A stretch of DNA of 64,000 nt from Marsupella aquatica (lineage: Eukaryota > Marchantiophyta), in NCBI GenBank assembly GCA_973895155.1, contig OZ316897.1, positions 13,454,001-13,518,000 on the forward strand, given 5' to 3'. The position numbers were made by a program, and so were the translations under genes. Of the stretch, positions 35,102 to 46,974 are shown in pieces (positions within the stretch are counted from its first letter, which is position 1; each line of letters begins with the position of its first letter). Under the pieces are notes generated by a model, which made no database searches, was not told the origin of the DNA, and saw only the letters and a program-made list of their open reading frames with translations.

Positions 35102-37134
35102 AGACAACGTAGCACAACTAGAATGTTCGGTTGCAAACCCGGATCACTCCTATAGAATCAAGCGCCCACACAACACTAACACATCGCATGGGCAGGAAGC
35201 ATGTGTGGAGAGAATCCAACAACAAGAAGCAGGTTTATCACAACTCTTCGCACCAATCAATCAGAAATACGTGAAAATAATGTTTATATAGTTCAATGTA
35301 GGGCCTTCATAATAGGCCTTAAGAATCCCACGTCAAATATTCAAGAATCCATCGCAAACTAGTTCAAATAGAGTAGCTAGATGAATTCAAAAGTGCATAG
35401 AACCCCTAGGGCCTCATTCTTTGGACATCAAATGTGGAAGGAAGCATGTACAATGCACCACATAAGAACTAGCTAGTTAAGCGCATGAGGGGAGGAATAG
35501 CGTTGGGATGGGTGACCTCTCACTTGTCATTATGCACCAAATCTGTCACTCCAAAACGAGAGCATTTGCAATTCTCCTCACATACCAGCAAGTTGGCTTA
35601 CTGGCCTGCTCGCTCCTGCTCCGCCCTCATGCCCCTCGTTCCAAGTAACCACAAGTTGCCTCAAAACGCCGAAATGAGCCAAAGAGTGAGCCTGCAATGC
35701 TTCGCTACGTCGGATCTGACTTTGGTTTTTGACAACATTTGCACTCGACCTCGTCATTCCTTCATAGAAATTGCAGGACTATCACTTTTGCTTGACAGTC
35801 AGCTCGGTTGCGCCCTCAATGTCGTTCCTTCACAAAAACGTCAAAGCCCGATTCAACAACATTGACCCTCATTGCCTTCATGGAAATGTAGATACAACTT
35901 CAGGTTCGGTGGCAGCAGCCCAAATCAGCAACTTTGAACGCTTGTTTCCTTCTTGGAAACAACAATGCCGCAATGTGCAGTTGATCACTTATCAAAACAA
36001 CAACATTTGGGGTCTATTTCCTTTAGAAAATAGTAACCACTTCACCTGCACCTGCCAAAGTTGGCTACTCGTTCAACAGCAGCACTATGTGCCCAGATCA
36101 ACACAGTCTCCTTACAAATCCGGCAAAATAATAAGCAATCTACAATCTTCAACGATCTGCGATCTCTCTTCTCAAAACAAAAGTTTGTTTTGTGTCAATT
36201 GAGTTGGCAATGGCTCATGGAAATCGTTTGAAGCTATTGCATGGATCCGTGATGGCTTGGATTGTATTGAATAGATCGTTAGTATTTTGATCTACTGTAG
36301 TTCGTGTCTCGTCATCGGGCTTTTGCATAGTCTGCATAACAGAGTTTGCATCTGATCTTTCAATGTAATCTTCACAACAATCGACGCCAACAATACGCAC
36401 TCAATCCCGCACGATCCGATCACACACGTATGTTGAGCCAACGCACCTTGCACTCTAGGAATCTATGCTACATAGAAGGAGAGCCTCTCAGCCATCATAG
36501 CCACCACACGAGCTCCCCTCTCCAAGGCTCAATATTGAAAGATAACCTTTCAATGCCTCACAAGAGAGAACTACCCTCTCACACAAACCTAATGGAACCT
36601 TATCGGCTCATATAACACACATACCAAACATACGGATCTAGATAACTATACGATACACTCTAACACTACCTAGAATGGTGTGACATACTTAACAAGGGTT
36701 GGAATTGTCAATACTTCCTATCAAGCATATGCTGCAATTCTCCTATTCTTGAATTTCTATTGAACATAAACCCATAAGCGCTCCAACAACTTCAAAGGAG
36801 CATAGTGATGCAAAGGAAGTAATCCTGAGTTTGCTTGCTCAATAGGGTTACTTGTAACCTTTGCCATCCGAGGGAGGGGGAATGCATGGCGTGCATACTA
36901 TTTTACATCTTGGTCCCTAATATACTTGGCTGCTTCAATAGACTTATCTGCCTTCACAGACTTTGCCAATCACTTCAAACAAGCTTCATACTTGACATAG
37001 TTAAACACTTGGCATGACCATCATCAAACATACTTCATGTCCACACTAAAGAGAATAAGCACACATAAAAACAAGAGGAAGCCAATGACGTGCAATGCTG
37101 GGATTCTTAAGTCTGGTTCTTGTCATTAGCATAA
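35102..37134. other. No gene recognised
   Basis: Open frames such as 35485-35865 carry no family motif. Minus-strand features near 36215-36830 are reminiscent of a retroelement LTR, but I found no partner repeat or primer site, so I do not call it. Confidence 0.35.
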
Positions 37135-37922
37135 ATGCAACCAGTAAACATAGAGAATAAGACAGGTGCTGCAGAGAAGAAGTATGATCACTTGGCAAAG
37201 ACTCACTACAATTTAGAGGCAACAAAGTTGCAGTCTATACATGCAACTAATTTGACAGAGGGCAGTCAACCATGTTTGGTTGAGGATGAGATTGGCAAGG
37301 GATTGGATGATATCAATGTTGGGGCAAATGAGGATATCAGCAAGCATGACAATGAAACCATTGAGCCAGATTCATGCTATGTAGATCTTGATACCATTGC
37401 AAAGATAAATGATTTGCAGAATGTGTCATTGTCAATGACAGGTGTGCCTCTTGGTGCGATAAATCCAACTGAAGAGTTAGTAATTGGTATGGCACTCCCA
37501 GGATCTGAACCTACTACTATGACAGTCCCAACAAAGGAACCTACTGAGCCTACCTTCACTACTGTGAAGAGAGGAAGCATGCACACACGAAGCAAGTCTG
37601 CTGGGAGTAGAGCCACATCAAAGGTTTCATACAAACCTCCAAGATTGGTGCCGGCAAAAACATCCAAGGTGGAGTAGGGAAGGCACCTAATGTAGAGGGA
37701 AAAAGTGGCTTGTTAGCTGTTGATGAAAGTGGAACACAAGTGGGATTTGGCAGAGTGCAAGTCAATTCTGCAACGTTCCATGGCAAGAGGATCCCACCAG
37801 GTTATTCAGTAGTGTTAGTCACATTACTAGTGAAACTTAAATATGTCATTCCCATTCCAAACACAATTGATGATCCTCCTCAAAAGACACTTGGAGATGC
37901 TGCAGGGTCTTTGGTATTATAG
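37135..37922 (+). pseudogene. CACTA-element second protein, C-terminal fragment
   Basis: The frame 37135-37677 has an acidic Ser/Thr-rich linker. A shifted frame (37710-37922) contains GRVQVNSATFHGKRIPPGY and ends LGDAAGSLVL. This pattern matches the conserved C-terminal domain of the TnpA-like protein of plant CACTA elements (a DUF8039-type domain, from memory). The frame change near 37675 may be a lost splice or an indel. Placement just before a CACTA right end supports the call. Confidence 0.55.
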
Positions 37923-38329
37923 CCAAACAAGTACATAGAGGATCCATAACAATGTAGTGTGAGTCATGCTTTGTAGATTTTAGAATTCAATGCATTTACT
38001 TTGAATTATTTCAAACAATTATCAATTTACAAGTTCCTATTTTCTTTGAATTACATTGATGACAATGTAAACAGTTCCATTGTAATGGAATTGATTTTCA
38101 TCTTTCAGAAATATTGTCATTCTGTTCAATTCTTATGAATGAGTACATACTATGTTTGATCTGCTTATATCATGTTTTGTTTCATGTGGAGTGCTCATGA
38201 ATTGACTCTCTCTCTTCATTCACTGTTTACATTGCTATAATTCATTACTCGATTAGTTATGGTTATAACTTCCCTAAATTCCATCTCAACCTTATTAGTT
38301 ATAAGAATGACTATATAGAGACCCAAATG

Positions 38330-38691
38330 GTTGTGTAGTGTGACCTGGCCAGGGTCTCCCTTGGTCTATTTTGTGACACTAAAATGCCACAAGGTAGTTG
38401 CTATTAATGGCAAGTAAGTCACGGATATGACTTACCCTGTGACTAATTTAAGTCACATTATAGTCACTTATAAACAAGACTAGACTCCATGATAGAGTCA
38501 CAGAAGAGTCACAAATGGGTATCAAACAAGTCCCAATTCCATGTATCAATAGTGACTACTATTTTTGGGTCTCAACTTTTGCAACTCCAAGGGTCACAGC
38601 CTGGGTCACGTCACATTGAGTCACAATGAAGTCACATGAGCCAAAATGAGTCACATATTACTGTCTCAAATGAGCTTGGATTCTTCTAGTG
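38330..38691 (+). repeat. Right end of a CACTA transposon with gtcaca motif array
   Basis: The terminus ggattcttctagtg (inverted CACTAGAAGAATCC) ends at 38691. The preceding 360 bp holds at least ten copies of gtcaca or gagtcaca-like motifs in both orientations, as expected for the subterminal transposase-binding repeats of CACTA elements. The left end of this element is not identified. Confidence 0.75.
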
Positions 38692-38825
38692 TTGGCACAT
38701 GCTGCATGGATTTTACCTAAATGGCCATGTGTATGGAATGAGCATACATGCAGTGTCTTGTGCATGAAAACGTTTAAAAAGTCAAACTGAGGCATAAGGT
38801 ACTACTGAAAGTTGTTACCTGACCA

Positions 38826-40514
38826 AACCTCTCAAACTACAGCTTGCAAACCTTTTTGGCGATCTGAATTGATAGGCATGAGTGATTTCAGTCCATATAG
38901 TGATCTATCAAGTAGTTCAAGGAACCAGATCCAATTGGCAGTGTTTTCAACCGGTGCAAGTCCATAACATAGTATGACCCCTTGTGTATTACCATCCAGG
39001 CAAGTTGCTAGGAAAAGTTATGTAGGATACTTCCTGTTCTTTGTGTGACATGCATCCAAGCTTACAAATGGCTGAACATATTGTAAAGCTTCCCTTGTAG
39101 CAGATGAGCAGATGAATGCTTTGTAGAAAGTGGAGTCGTCCATAGTGGACCACTCCGCAACACAGTGTGGGTCAGCTTCCCTAACCTTGGTAATGAACGA
39201 TGAAATCAAGCATAATGTTTTTGCTTGTCCACCTAGGTGGATATCTCTAACATAATCCTTTGCCCGTCACATCTGATGGTAGTTAGTATTTTTTGTAGTC
39301 TCCTGAAATCCAGATAACAACTCTTTAACTGGAACCTTTAGATTTCTCCATACTCGGGGAGCCAGTGTGTCACGAAACCAAACTGATTTTTGTGTAGGCC
39401 CTCTCCACTTGTCCCTGGATGCTGGACAGTTTTGGTGCAAGTCACATACTATAATAATATGAGCCCCAATTTGTGATTCTTGATGACAATGGACTCTGAA
39501 AGGACAATACAATTCACCATGTGGATCATCATCATCACCATGCAGGGGGATGGTCTGAACCTGAATAACTCCCCGCAAGCACCAATTGCAGAATTTTTTT
39601 TAACTTTTATCCCTTTCTTCTGTGGGTTTAGTGCATGAGACCTTGGCAACCAAACACTAGTGTGTTTGACTATTGTCTTCCCTTTCTTTCTGATGGATTC
39701 TTGCACCTACAGTCTAACAATTGAGCCGCCTTGCACAATATTGGTTTGAATACATGCAAGTGGCATGGTGCACGTGATGGTCTTTCTAGATTTGACATGC
39801 GCAATATAGCCTGTTCAAAATCAGTGTCTTTTGTCTGCAAAACAAGGTGTATAGAGATTTTAGCAACAACAATGTTTGGATGTGTGTGTAAACCATGTCG
39901 TGAAACATGTACAATAATAGTTGAAGAAGACCCAATGCTAGAAAAAGTACTTACAGGATCCTATGTGGCTATGGGTTCCACATATGAAGAATTTAGTATG
40001 GATGGATACTATGCAATATTCTCTTTCCCTTGAGCATTGGAATGACGTGTTGCTATTCTTTTGTCTTGAAACCCACTAAACTCTCCATAGCAATGATCAA
40101 AATGCCAACCAATTCATCTTTATAACTTTCTTCACATTCATCTGCATTGCTATCTCCAGAATGTTCATCACTAGTTTGATTCAAATGTTCATTAACTGTG
40201 CATTCCATGGGGAAACCATTTGTTCCTGGATTGCCCTAGGGATATCTAGATGCTTTGCTCCATTTCTTTGATACCAATTTGCTAAATCTGAAAACTTTTA
40301 TTACAAAATTCTGAAATGTTTTCAACCTATATACCACACGACCATTCACGATAGCCCAAGAATCCAAACACCAGTCAAATTCATCAAAATCATTGAAATG
40401 TTTGCCCTTACAAATTTGAGCAGCCTTCGCTTCCACTACAAACAGTACAAGATAGTATGCGTTATGTATTCTTGGAAAAGCGACAAAGATGAAGAATAGA
40501 GAGATGGGCGTCAT
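38826..40514 (-). pseudogene. MULE (Mutator-like) transposase, decayed
   Basis: The catalytic-domain piece reads QPFVSLDACHTKNRKYP (near 39018-39080). A stop follows, then TCLDGNTQGVILCYGLAP, typical of the MULE transposase core. Upstream pieces at 39018-39209 and 39267-39578 carry VWFRDTLAPRVWRNL. A more distant frame (40236-40514) reads WCLDSWAIVNGRVVYRLKTF and may be the N-terminal region. Several stops look like CAA to TAA. The C-terminal part is lost shortly before the CACTA end at 38691. Confidence 0.7.
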
Positions 40515-41379
40515 TCAAAGGCAATGCAGGGATGCAGGGACAAATTAAGAGGAAATGTGATTGAAAGGTGGTGCAGTCGATGCAGGAGGATTAAGAGGAA
40601 AATAACAAGAGCAAGCAACTGATAGTCACTTCAATAGTTTACACACCTTCTTGTGGGTTTTTTCCATTGAGTATCCTGGCCACATTATGAATAGTTGAGC
40701 AAGTGCGTCTCCTCCTTGGGCACGTTGTATCCCCTGGTGGTAGCCTGTCACATTCTAGAATATCCACTTCACACCAATCCCCTCTCTACCAAAGACGTAG
40801 AGTGCCATCGCCCTCTCATCAACTGACATTCCTGAGCGTACGTCAAAACATTACAATGCCACCATGCAATGTTGACAAAAGACACAAAATGCTCCCCCAT
40901 CCAGTACGAGAAACCCCAAAAGCTTGTGACAGAGAAGTCGTCTTGACAGAACATGAAACAATGATTGTCTGGAGCCGACACGTCCGGAGTCGATATGTTA
41001 AGAAGATTTATGAATAAACATCAGAAGACAAAACATGCAATCCCATTATCAATCGACGCAGTATCAGGCGACCCTAAATTGCGCGGTGACGGGTTGGACA
41101 AGTCCATTGCACTCATGGTTGAAGTCTGGTCCAGTCGTTGTACATAGATGTATTGCCCTCCCAAAAGCCATGTCACGCTCTATAATGCCCCAATGTGTAC
41201 AAAACTGTTAGAGGGGGTTGATTGGGGCACTTTTGAACATAGGGATCGATCGAGGAGGAAAGAGTCCACTGGGGGTCAGGCCCCGTTTGGACTTGCCCGG
41301 CAAATACGCCGTTTTAAGGTCGTCAACCGGCAAGCCGACACCTAGACGCTCCCGGTCAGCATCATCCGATCCCGACCCG
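40515..41379. other. No gene recognised
   Basis: Short frames only. A terminal region of the MULE may lie here, but I could not identify inverted repeats by eye. Confidence 0.35.
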
Positions 41380-41760
41380 AGTACATCCTTCGGTCTCGGC
41401 CTAAATAGAACTCCCGGTCCTGACCCGGCTTCGGACCCTATTCCCTCCCGGCCTCGGATCCTAAACCCCCCCGGCCTGGACCCCGGACCCTTCAACCTCC
41501 CGACCCCGGACCATTCACCCTCCCGGCCCTGGACCCTAAACCCCCCTCCCCGGACCCCGGACCCTTCATCCTCCCAGCCCCGGATCCTAAGCCCCCCGGC
41601 CCGGACCCTTCACCCTCCTCCACCCGGACCCTAAACCCTCCTGCCCTGGACCGTAAAGCCCCCGGGTCCGGACCCTGAAGTCCCTGGGCCCGGACCCTTA
41701 AGCCCCCCACCCCGGCCTGGGCCCACCATGAGGGACCGGGTTGGGCGGGGGTGGGTCGGG
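41380..41760. repeat. GC-rich minisatellite (ccggaccctaaaccc-type)
   Basis: About fifteen degenerate units of roughly 20-28 bp share ccggaccct(a/t)(a/c)a(a/c)cccccc cores. Base composition is far above that of its neighbours and CpG is abundant. The open frames on both strands are by-products of the repeat. Confidence 0.85.
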
Positions 41761-41860
41761 CCAGGCCGGCCGGGCCGGGATTAGGGTTAGGTTGAGGCCC
41801 ATAAGCGCACACGGGGAGAGGAGGCTCACGAGGCGGGGGAGGGGGGGCAGACCGGGACCG

Positions 41861-41888
41861 GGCCTATAAAGTGAGGAGCTCTCCTCAC
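41861..41888 (+). promoter_or_regulatory. TATA-like box and hairpin after the GC-rich block
   Basis: ggcctataaa is followed at once by gtgaggag-ct-ctcctcac, a perfect 8-bp-arm hairpin, and then a pyrimidine-rich stretch. This arrangement resembles an LTR promoter and start site reading to the right. No transcript can be assigned. Confidence 0.4.
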
Positions 41889-42146
41889 TTTTTCTCATTC
41901 TCTCTAACTTCTCTAACTTTGGCTGTCTTGCAGGAAAGGACTTTGGTGAGTTTTTCTTGCTTTTCCTCATGTTTTGTTTACTTTTGAGTTTAGTTGCCTT
42001 GTTTTTGAGTATTTTTTGCTATGCTTTGCCTTGCATGAGAGAAAAAAAAGCCGTAGCCTATTACTAGGAGTGAAGAAGAGCACATATCAGTAATTACAAC
42101 GAATATTAAGAAAAACCCTTACTTGTGATCGATGCAATTGCAAAAC

Positions 42147-42697
42147 CTACAGCACATCACGATGTCTAGAGAAACTTTCCAAAGGAATCACTTTGGTAAA
42201 TGCGTCAGCTGGGTTGAGTTTACCGTCTATCTTGACTAGCTCAAACAAATTATCAAACACAGCCTGCCTGATAAAATTGAACCTGACGTCTATGTGCTTC
42301 ACTCTACTGTCCATCACCTGGTTCACAGCAAGGTGGAGCGCACTCTGACTATCACAATGGAGCTTTACATTCCCTTGTGGCAATCCCATTTCAGTGATAA
42401 GTCTATCCAACCAAATCGCTTTCTTTGCTGCTTCCGCTGCTACAACATACTCCGCTTTTGTAGTAGACCGAGCAGTACACTTCTGCAAAGTAGACCTCCA
42501 ACTTATGCATCCACCGCCAAGTGTGAACATGTACCCTGTTGTTGATCTCCTTCGGTCCAAATCTTGTCCATAGTCATAATCCACATAGCCAATCAATGAT
42601 CTCGCATTCTTTGCATTTGCATCAAATAAAAGACCATGATGCACGGTACCCTTCGAGTACCTGATAATCCACTTCACTGCTTCCCAATGTACCTTCT
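42147..42697 (-). pseudogene. Ty1/copia reverse transcriptase end and RNase H fragment
   Basis: The frame starts in the last part of reverse transcriptase (HWEAVKWIIRYSKGT). It continues through the RNase H landmarks GYVDYDYGQD, AEYVVAAEAAKKAIWL and KLHCDSQSALHLAVN, and ends LESFSRHRDVL, the natural end of copia pol. The 5' four-fifths of the element is missing because a long LTR abuts the frame at about 42700. The frame itself is free of stops. Confidence 0.9.
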
Positions 42698-42700
42698 ATC

Positions 42701-43944
42701 GTATAGCAATAAGTATTAAAAGTGTAATTTCTCACTTAAAACTGAGGTTCTGATCCCTTAAAGAACGTATTTTAGTATGAATTGAATAATTTTCATCATT
42801 TTGAGTGATGTAGAACTCACAGCTCTACACTTTTCTTACTTCTCAACAAAATAAAGTAAAGAAAATATAAAAGTAACTTAACTTCAGATTTACAGACTAG
42901 AAAGGAAATTATTCTAGTTTTGGAGACTCTAGTAAATTATTGCCACACCTTCAGAAAGGACTTGGTCTCAATATAAACATGCCTAAAATCTCTCAACTCA
43001 TCAATCTTTCTTTTGAAGATACAAAATTGTACAGAGATGAAGTTCTCAATCTGATAAACAAAGCAGCTTTCTGGTTGCAAATGTAATGATATGCCTTAAA
43101 ATGCCGTCAACACGGTTTGACATCAACGTTGCGTAATTTAGTCAAACTCTAAGTCATATTCCAGAAACAAGCAACGGTACTGAATGCTCTGAGAATCCAA
43201 TTTCACTTCTCATTTATCAACAACTACTCTTGAATTTGCTAGCGATTCTTGACTCTACAAGCAAGCCTAGTAGTGAATTCAATACGAGCCTCAGAAATCT
43301 GATACTGAATTCAATTACCACAGGAATTTCTGAGATTCAATCACAACTTCAAACAAATGCTGCTTTACTTCCATACAACGCACTCTCAACATGCCTTGTT
43401 ATAATGGAAGGAGGAAGAACTATTCAGAATATCCAATTTTGAATATAGTGTTGTCTCTGACTCTCTCTCTCTGGTTCAAATGAGCATCCTACTCTATCTT
43501 ATAAGTGTTAAGGTCCTAAAATGAAGAAAATATGAAAAGCTATGCCTGTTGAACTTGAACTAAGTATGAGGAAAGTACAGCATAAGTACTTAGAGGTCGG
43601 GAAAATACTACTATATTGGTAATCTATTTCGAAAGCTAAATCTAAGTATCGGAAAATGAGGGATGCTTCTAAAAGTGTCGGGTGTGGATGGACGCATTTG
43701 AGCGTCGAGTCATAGTGGACGCTTCTAGAAAGTGTCGTGAGTTAAAGTACTCAGGAATAGTCGTCGCTGCTGAAAGCGTCGAGGGTAAATCACCGGGTAA
43801 GAGCGGACGCTTCTGTAAGCGTCGGTCAATAAATGGTCGATGAGGGCAGTCACTTCTATTTAGCGTCCAGAATATAATAAATTCTTGAAAAATGTCAAAA
43901 ATAAACCGTCTTCCAACACAAATGGTAGAGACCGCCATTCCACA
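42701..43944 (-). repeat. Palindrome-bearing long LTR, copy on - strand
   Basis: The minus-strand reading begins tgtggaatggcgg after a polypurine tract (aagtggagggc, about 43945-43957) and the leader gacacggcaaaattt. It is collinear with the plus-strand copy at 24651-26191, including the shared block cctccttccattataacaag and the later block agtcctttctgaagg. It ends near tatac at about 42701, abutting the copia frame. The first third carries a six-unit palindromic array. Confidence 0.8.
43659..43869. repeat. Array of six palindromic GACGCTTC motifs
   Basis: Six imperfect inverted repeats of about 20 bp, such as ggacgcttctgtaagcgtcg (43805-43824) and ggacgcttctagaaagtgtc (43717-43736), are spaced roughly 25-45 bp apart. 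Each can fold into a short hairpin. They lie in the LTR upstream of any obvious promoter element. Confidence 0.85.
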
Positions 43945-44020
43945 TAGCCCTCCACTTAAATTTTGCCGTGTCCGCACAAGATAACCACGCTTTGATTAAA
44001 GACCAGTGCTGGGTTTTTCA

Positions 44021-44389
44021 TCAAAAATCTATTGGTTTGGGAATCCAAGTGGTACTCAAGACCATTGATGGAATATGGCTGTCATTGGGGTTCACAATAT
44101 AAAAATCGAGGTCATAAAATTCTTCTCCAATTTGTAATGACACTTGTTCTACTCTGCCCCAAAGTTGAATTAATCGTCCATTAATTGAGATTTGAGCACT
44201 TATGGGCTGAACGTGTTGGCAAACTAATTGATGAAACAGTCTGTGGGACAGTAAATTTATTCCAGAGCCTGGGTCAATAACAAAGTGTTGAATAGTGTGT
44301 CCTTCCAATTTAATCTCCCCTTCAAGAGAATACTTAAATGCGCGGGAGAGAGAATCACAACAATCCATAGTAGCTTTTACGGTCCACAT
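44021..44389 (-). pseudogene. Retropepsin-like protease domain (unit D)
   Basis: The 122-residue frame contains HFVIDPGSGINLLS, a retropepsin active-site loop with DPGSG where DTGA or DSGA is usual. A later SMVLSTTWIP matches the second conserved region (the ILG-type strand). It lies 30-60 bp before the polypurine tract of the - strand LTR. No reverse transcriptase follows, so pol is absent from this unit. Confidence 0.65.
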
Positions 44390-44496
44390 GGTGACTCAAA
44401 CAGAATAAGTGCTGCTCAGTACTTCAATCAGATCCGTTTATACTCCAGGGAGTAAACGCCCTTTCAAATCTTATACATGAAGTGGTTACAAATCTG

Positions 44497-45198
44497 CTAT
44501 CTGCTCAACAACCCTTGAGTGACAACGTCCGGCCATAAAGGAGGAGTAGGTAACCTTACTAGTCTCCGAAGTAACTTATACCCTTGAGCAGAAGAGTTCA
44601 TAGCCTTATTCCGTATCAACTGTTCTCGTAGCTTAACAATCTCTTTCTCGTACTTATGCGAAACAACATACCCTTCATGGCAGACCCAAACAGAGTATTG
44701 GTATGGCCAAGGAAATTCAGGAGTAATTGACGGAAAAGGGGCTTCAGTTCGGCGGAGCATATATACCCAACACCAAATTTGAAACTCCAAAAACTTATGT
44801 CGTCTCTCCTTGTCAATTGGAGGAACTACCCTACCAGGTTTATATGTACAAATCAAAGAACAAATGCTTGGATGATATGTACTTGCCAAAATCTGTTGTT
44901 GTTGAAATATACTCTCCATCTCTAAATGCCAAAAAGCTATCCAAAAATCTTTCTTCTCCCATTTATGAATTGAAGCAAGGTTAGGTATGGGAATTAGGGA
45001 TGGTAGTACCACCGTGTGCCGAAGTCTGGGAGGTACTCTGATAATACGAGGATCTTCATCTTCCTCTCCATTGCTTGGAGCTCCTTTCCAACAAAAAATA
45101 ATGTCTGGGTTCGAAGAAGGTATCGCCGACTCCCTAGTAGGCCAACATGATAGTACAACAGGAGACGAAGATGCAAGAGGTGGAGAAGAATTCCCCAT
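44497..45198 (-). pseudogene. Retroelement gag-like open frame (unit C)
   Basis: An open frame of 233 residues without internal stops. The N-terminal third is Pro/Ser-rich. The middle is W-rich (WEKKDFWIAFWHLEMESIF) and the C-terminal part has a short coiled-coil-like piece (YEKEIVKLREQLIRNK). I do not recognise a named domain. Its position between units B and D, same strand, suggests a part of one gag-protease polyprotein. Confidence 0.5.
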
Positions 45199-45258
45199 TG
45201 TTGTGTTGATTGGCTTTAGCTACTCAAAATCCGGTGAATTCGCCTCATGAAAGATCTG

Positions 45259-46362
45259 TCAATTTCTTACACGACGCAACCTTTTTCGAGGTCTTTGAGT
45301 ATATGTCACTTGAAATTGCTCTGTAATAAGTGAACTCTCATCTCCAAGTGATATCCGAGTACCCTTATCTCTGCTTGAATCTAGTAAGATAGAAGCTGAT
45401 GCAGAGCTAAATGCCAACTCAGGTGTTCTAGACAGAGGTATGGGTGGGGATACACTCTTGGTCTTAGGTAGCCCTAAATTGCTTGAAGGCCCGAGAGATG
45501 AAGTGGTTTGTTGACTGTGTTGAGACTCAAGCAATCTCTCCTCTGGAAGGTAAGCTGGAGAAACCCAATCAACAGATGGGAGTGGAGGAGGTCCTTTTCT
45601 CGCCAATGCTTTTGCTAACTCCTCAGACATAATCAGAGCAACTGTTATCCTGGTTTTGGGGGTCGGCCACATAGGAAATGGCGTGACAAAATTAGGTGGG
45701 GTCGGTTGTTTAGCTACTCCTTCCACATCTACTATTTTGTCCTTTGAATCAGCCTTAAACAACTTTACGAGCTCCGTGCATAATACCGCCGGAGGTTCCA
45801 CTGATTGTTGTACAAGAGGAACCACATCTAGGCTTGGGGAGGGACTACGAGAATCTTCCGAATTATACTCCTGTAAAGCTTTTAAAGCATTATTACTCAC
45901 TTCCATGGGTGGTGAAGCAGGGTTCTGTGAAGTTTTATCATACCCATCCGTTGTAGTAGTATATTGTTGAGGAGATTCTCCTGGTAAGCTTTCTTCATCC
46001 ACATCCATCCTGTCTTTGTCATTCGCTCTGAAAGCAGAATTGTCCTGATCGAGATCTTGATCCTCTGATGGGTGGGAAAGAATTGGCTCGTCTTTTCTGC
46101 CAACTGGTTCTCTTGTCTCTTTCAGCCTCCGAACTTCATTTACAAGCTCAGATTCTTCGCAAGTGAGTAGTTCGCATAACGCCACTAGTGTTGAACTGGA
46201 TCGGACTTCTCGTACTTCCGGCAACTCATTTGCTTCACAGGTAGATGCGCTCCGATGGGTACAATAGAAGACTTTCTCTGAGAGGAGCAGACATTTATGC
46301 TTGTGATAAATGTGAGCTAGATAGGGAGTCAAGTTGGTAAATCTCAACTTTCCAGCTTGCAA
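45259..46362 (-). pseudogene. Retroelement gag-like open frame (unit B)
   Basis: An uninterrupted frame of 367 residues. The start reads LRFTNLTPYLAHIYHKHKCL, resembling the N-terminal globular part of gag-like or plant-mobile-domain-like proteins of large gypsy elements (from memory). The rest is acidic, Ser/Pro-rich and probably disordered, with a basic end (RPRKRLRRVRN). Sequence in the same frame continues upstream of the first ATG, so the true N-terminus may lie in unit A. Confidence 0.5.
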
Positions 46363-46518
46363 CCTGCTACAAAAGTTCTTTACCTAAGTATGAATTACCC
46401 TATATAAGATCTTCGTCCAATTGATGGTCTGCTTTTGTTCTAATGAAGAGATAACGGTGGCAGCGAAAGAAAGGGTAATATGTGTCTGACTCTCTGGATA
46501 GAAAATTGGTGATAGAAA

Positions 46519-46974
46519 TCAAAAAAGATGCTGCAAAGAGGTAACTAAATAGTCCGCGGTTACCCAACCATTTTGCCTCTTAAAGGATTCAGGATCAAAG
46601 AAAGACTCTATATAAGCTCGGGGCTCTCCATCAATCCTCTGCAAATCCTCGCCCATTGTCGGCGTCGAGTAGACTCCCGCTATGAGCGCTTCAGTCCAAA
46701 CACTTGGATGCGAGCGGACACCGATTCCTTCCTTAGCATCCCACACACCTTGATCGATGAGGCTGAACTCGCACATCCTCCAAGGGAAATGAAGTAATTT
46801 CTTCAGGCCCATCAACGCAAGATTCATCCTCAATTGTCGGCGGTCCATCATATTCGACGGGATAATTGCGAGTATTGGTCGCGTCGTAAGTTTGGACTCC
46901 ACCATCACGTCAATCGTGAAGGATGCTTCTCTAGCCGTGCCTAGAAGTGGACGCTTCTCGCAGCATCCCGTCAA
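46519..46974 (-). pseudogene. Retroelement gag-like open frame (unit A)
   Basis: A 151-residue frame. The core RSHPSVWTEALIAGVY and the end NGWVTADYLVTSLQHLF look like a folded N-terminal gag domain. The first codons overlap the palindromic GACGCTTC motifs of the LTR stub, so the frame is probably read into non-coding LTR sequence there. With B, C and D it forms a same-strand cluster. Confidence 0.45.

Noticed and set aside
35485-36202. Two + strand frames of 126 and 143 codons
   Set aside because: No recognisable domain, and composition resembles surrounding non-coding DNA.
36215-36830. Minus-strand LTR-like sequence
   Set aside because: No second copy, primer-binding site or polypurine tract could be found, so it is not called.
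41218-41634. Long Pro/Ser-rich frames on both strands of the GC-rich block
   Set aside because: They are translations of a minisatellite; opposite strands are equally open.
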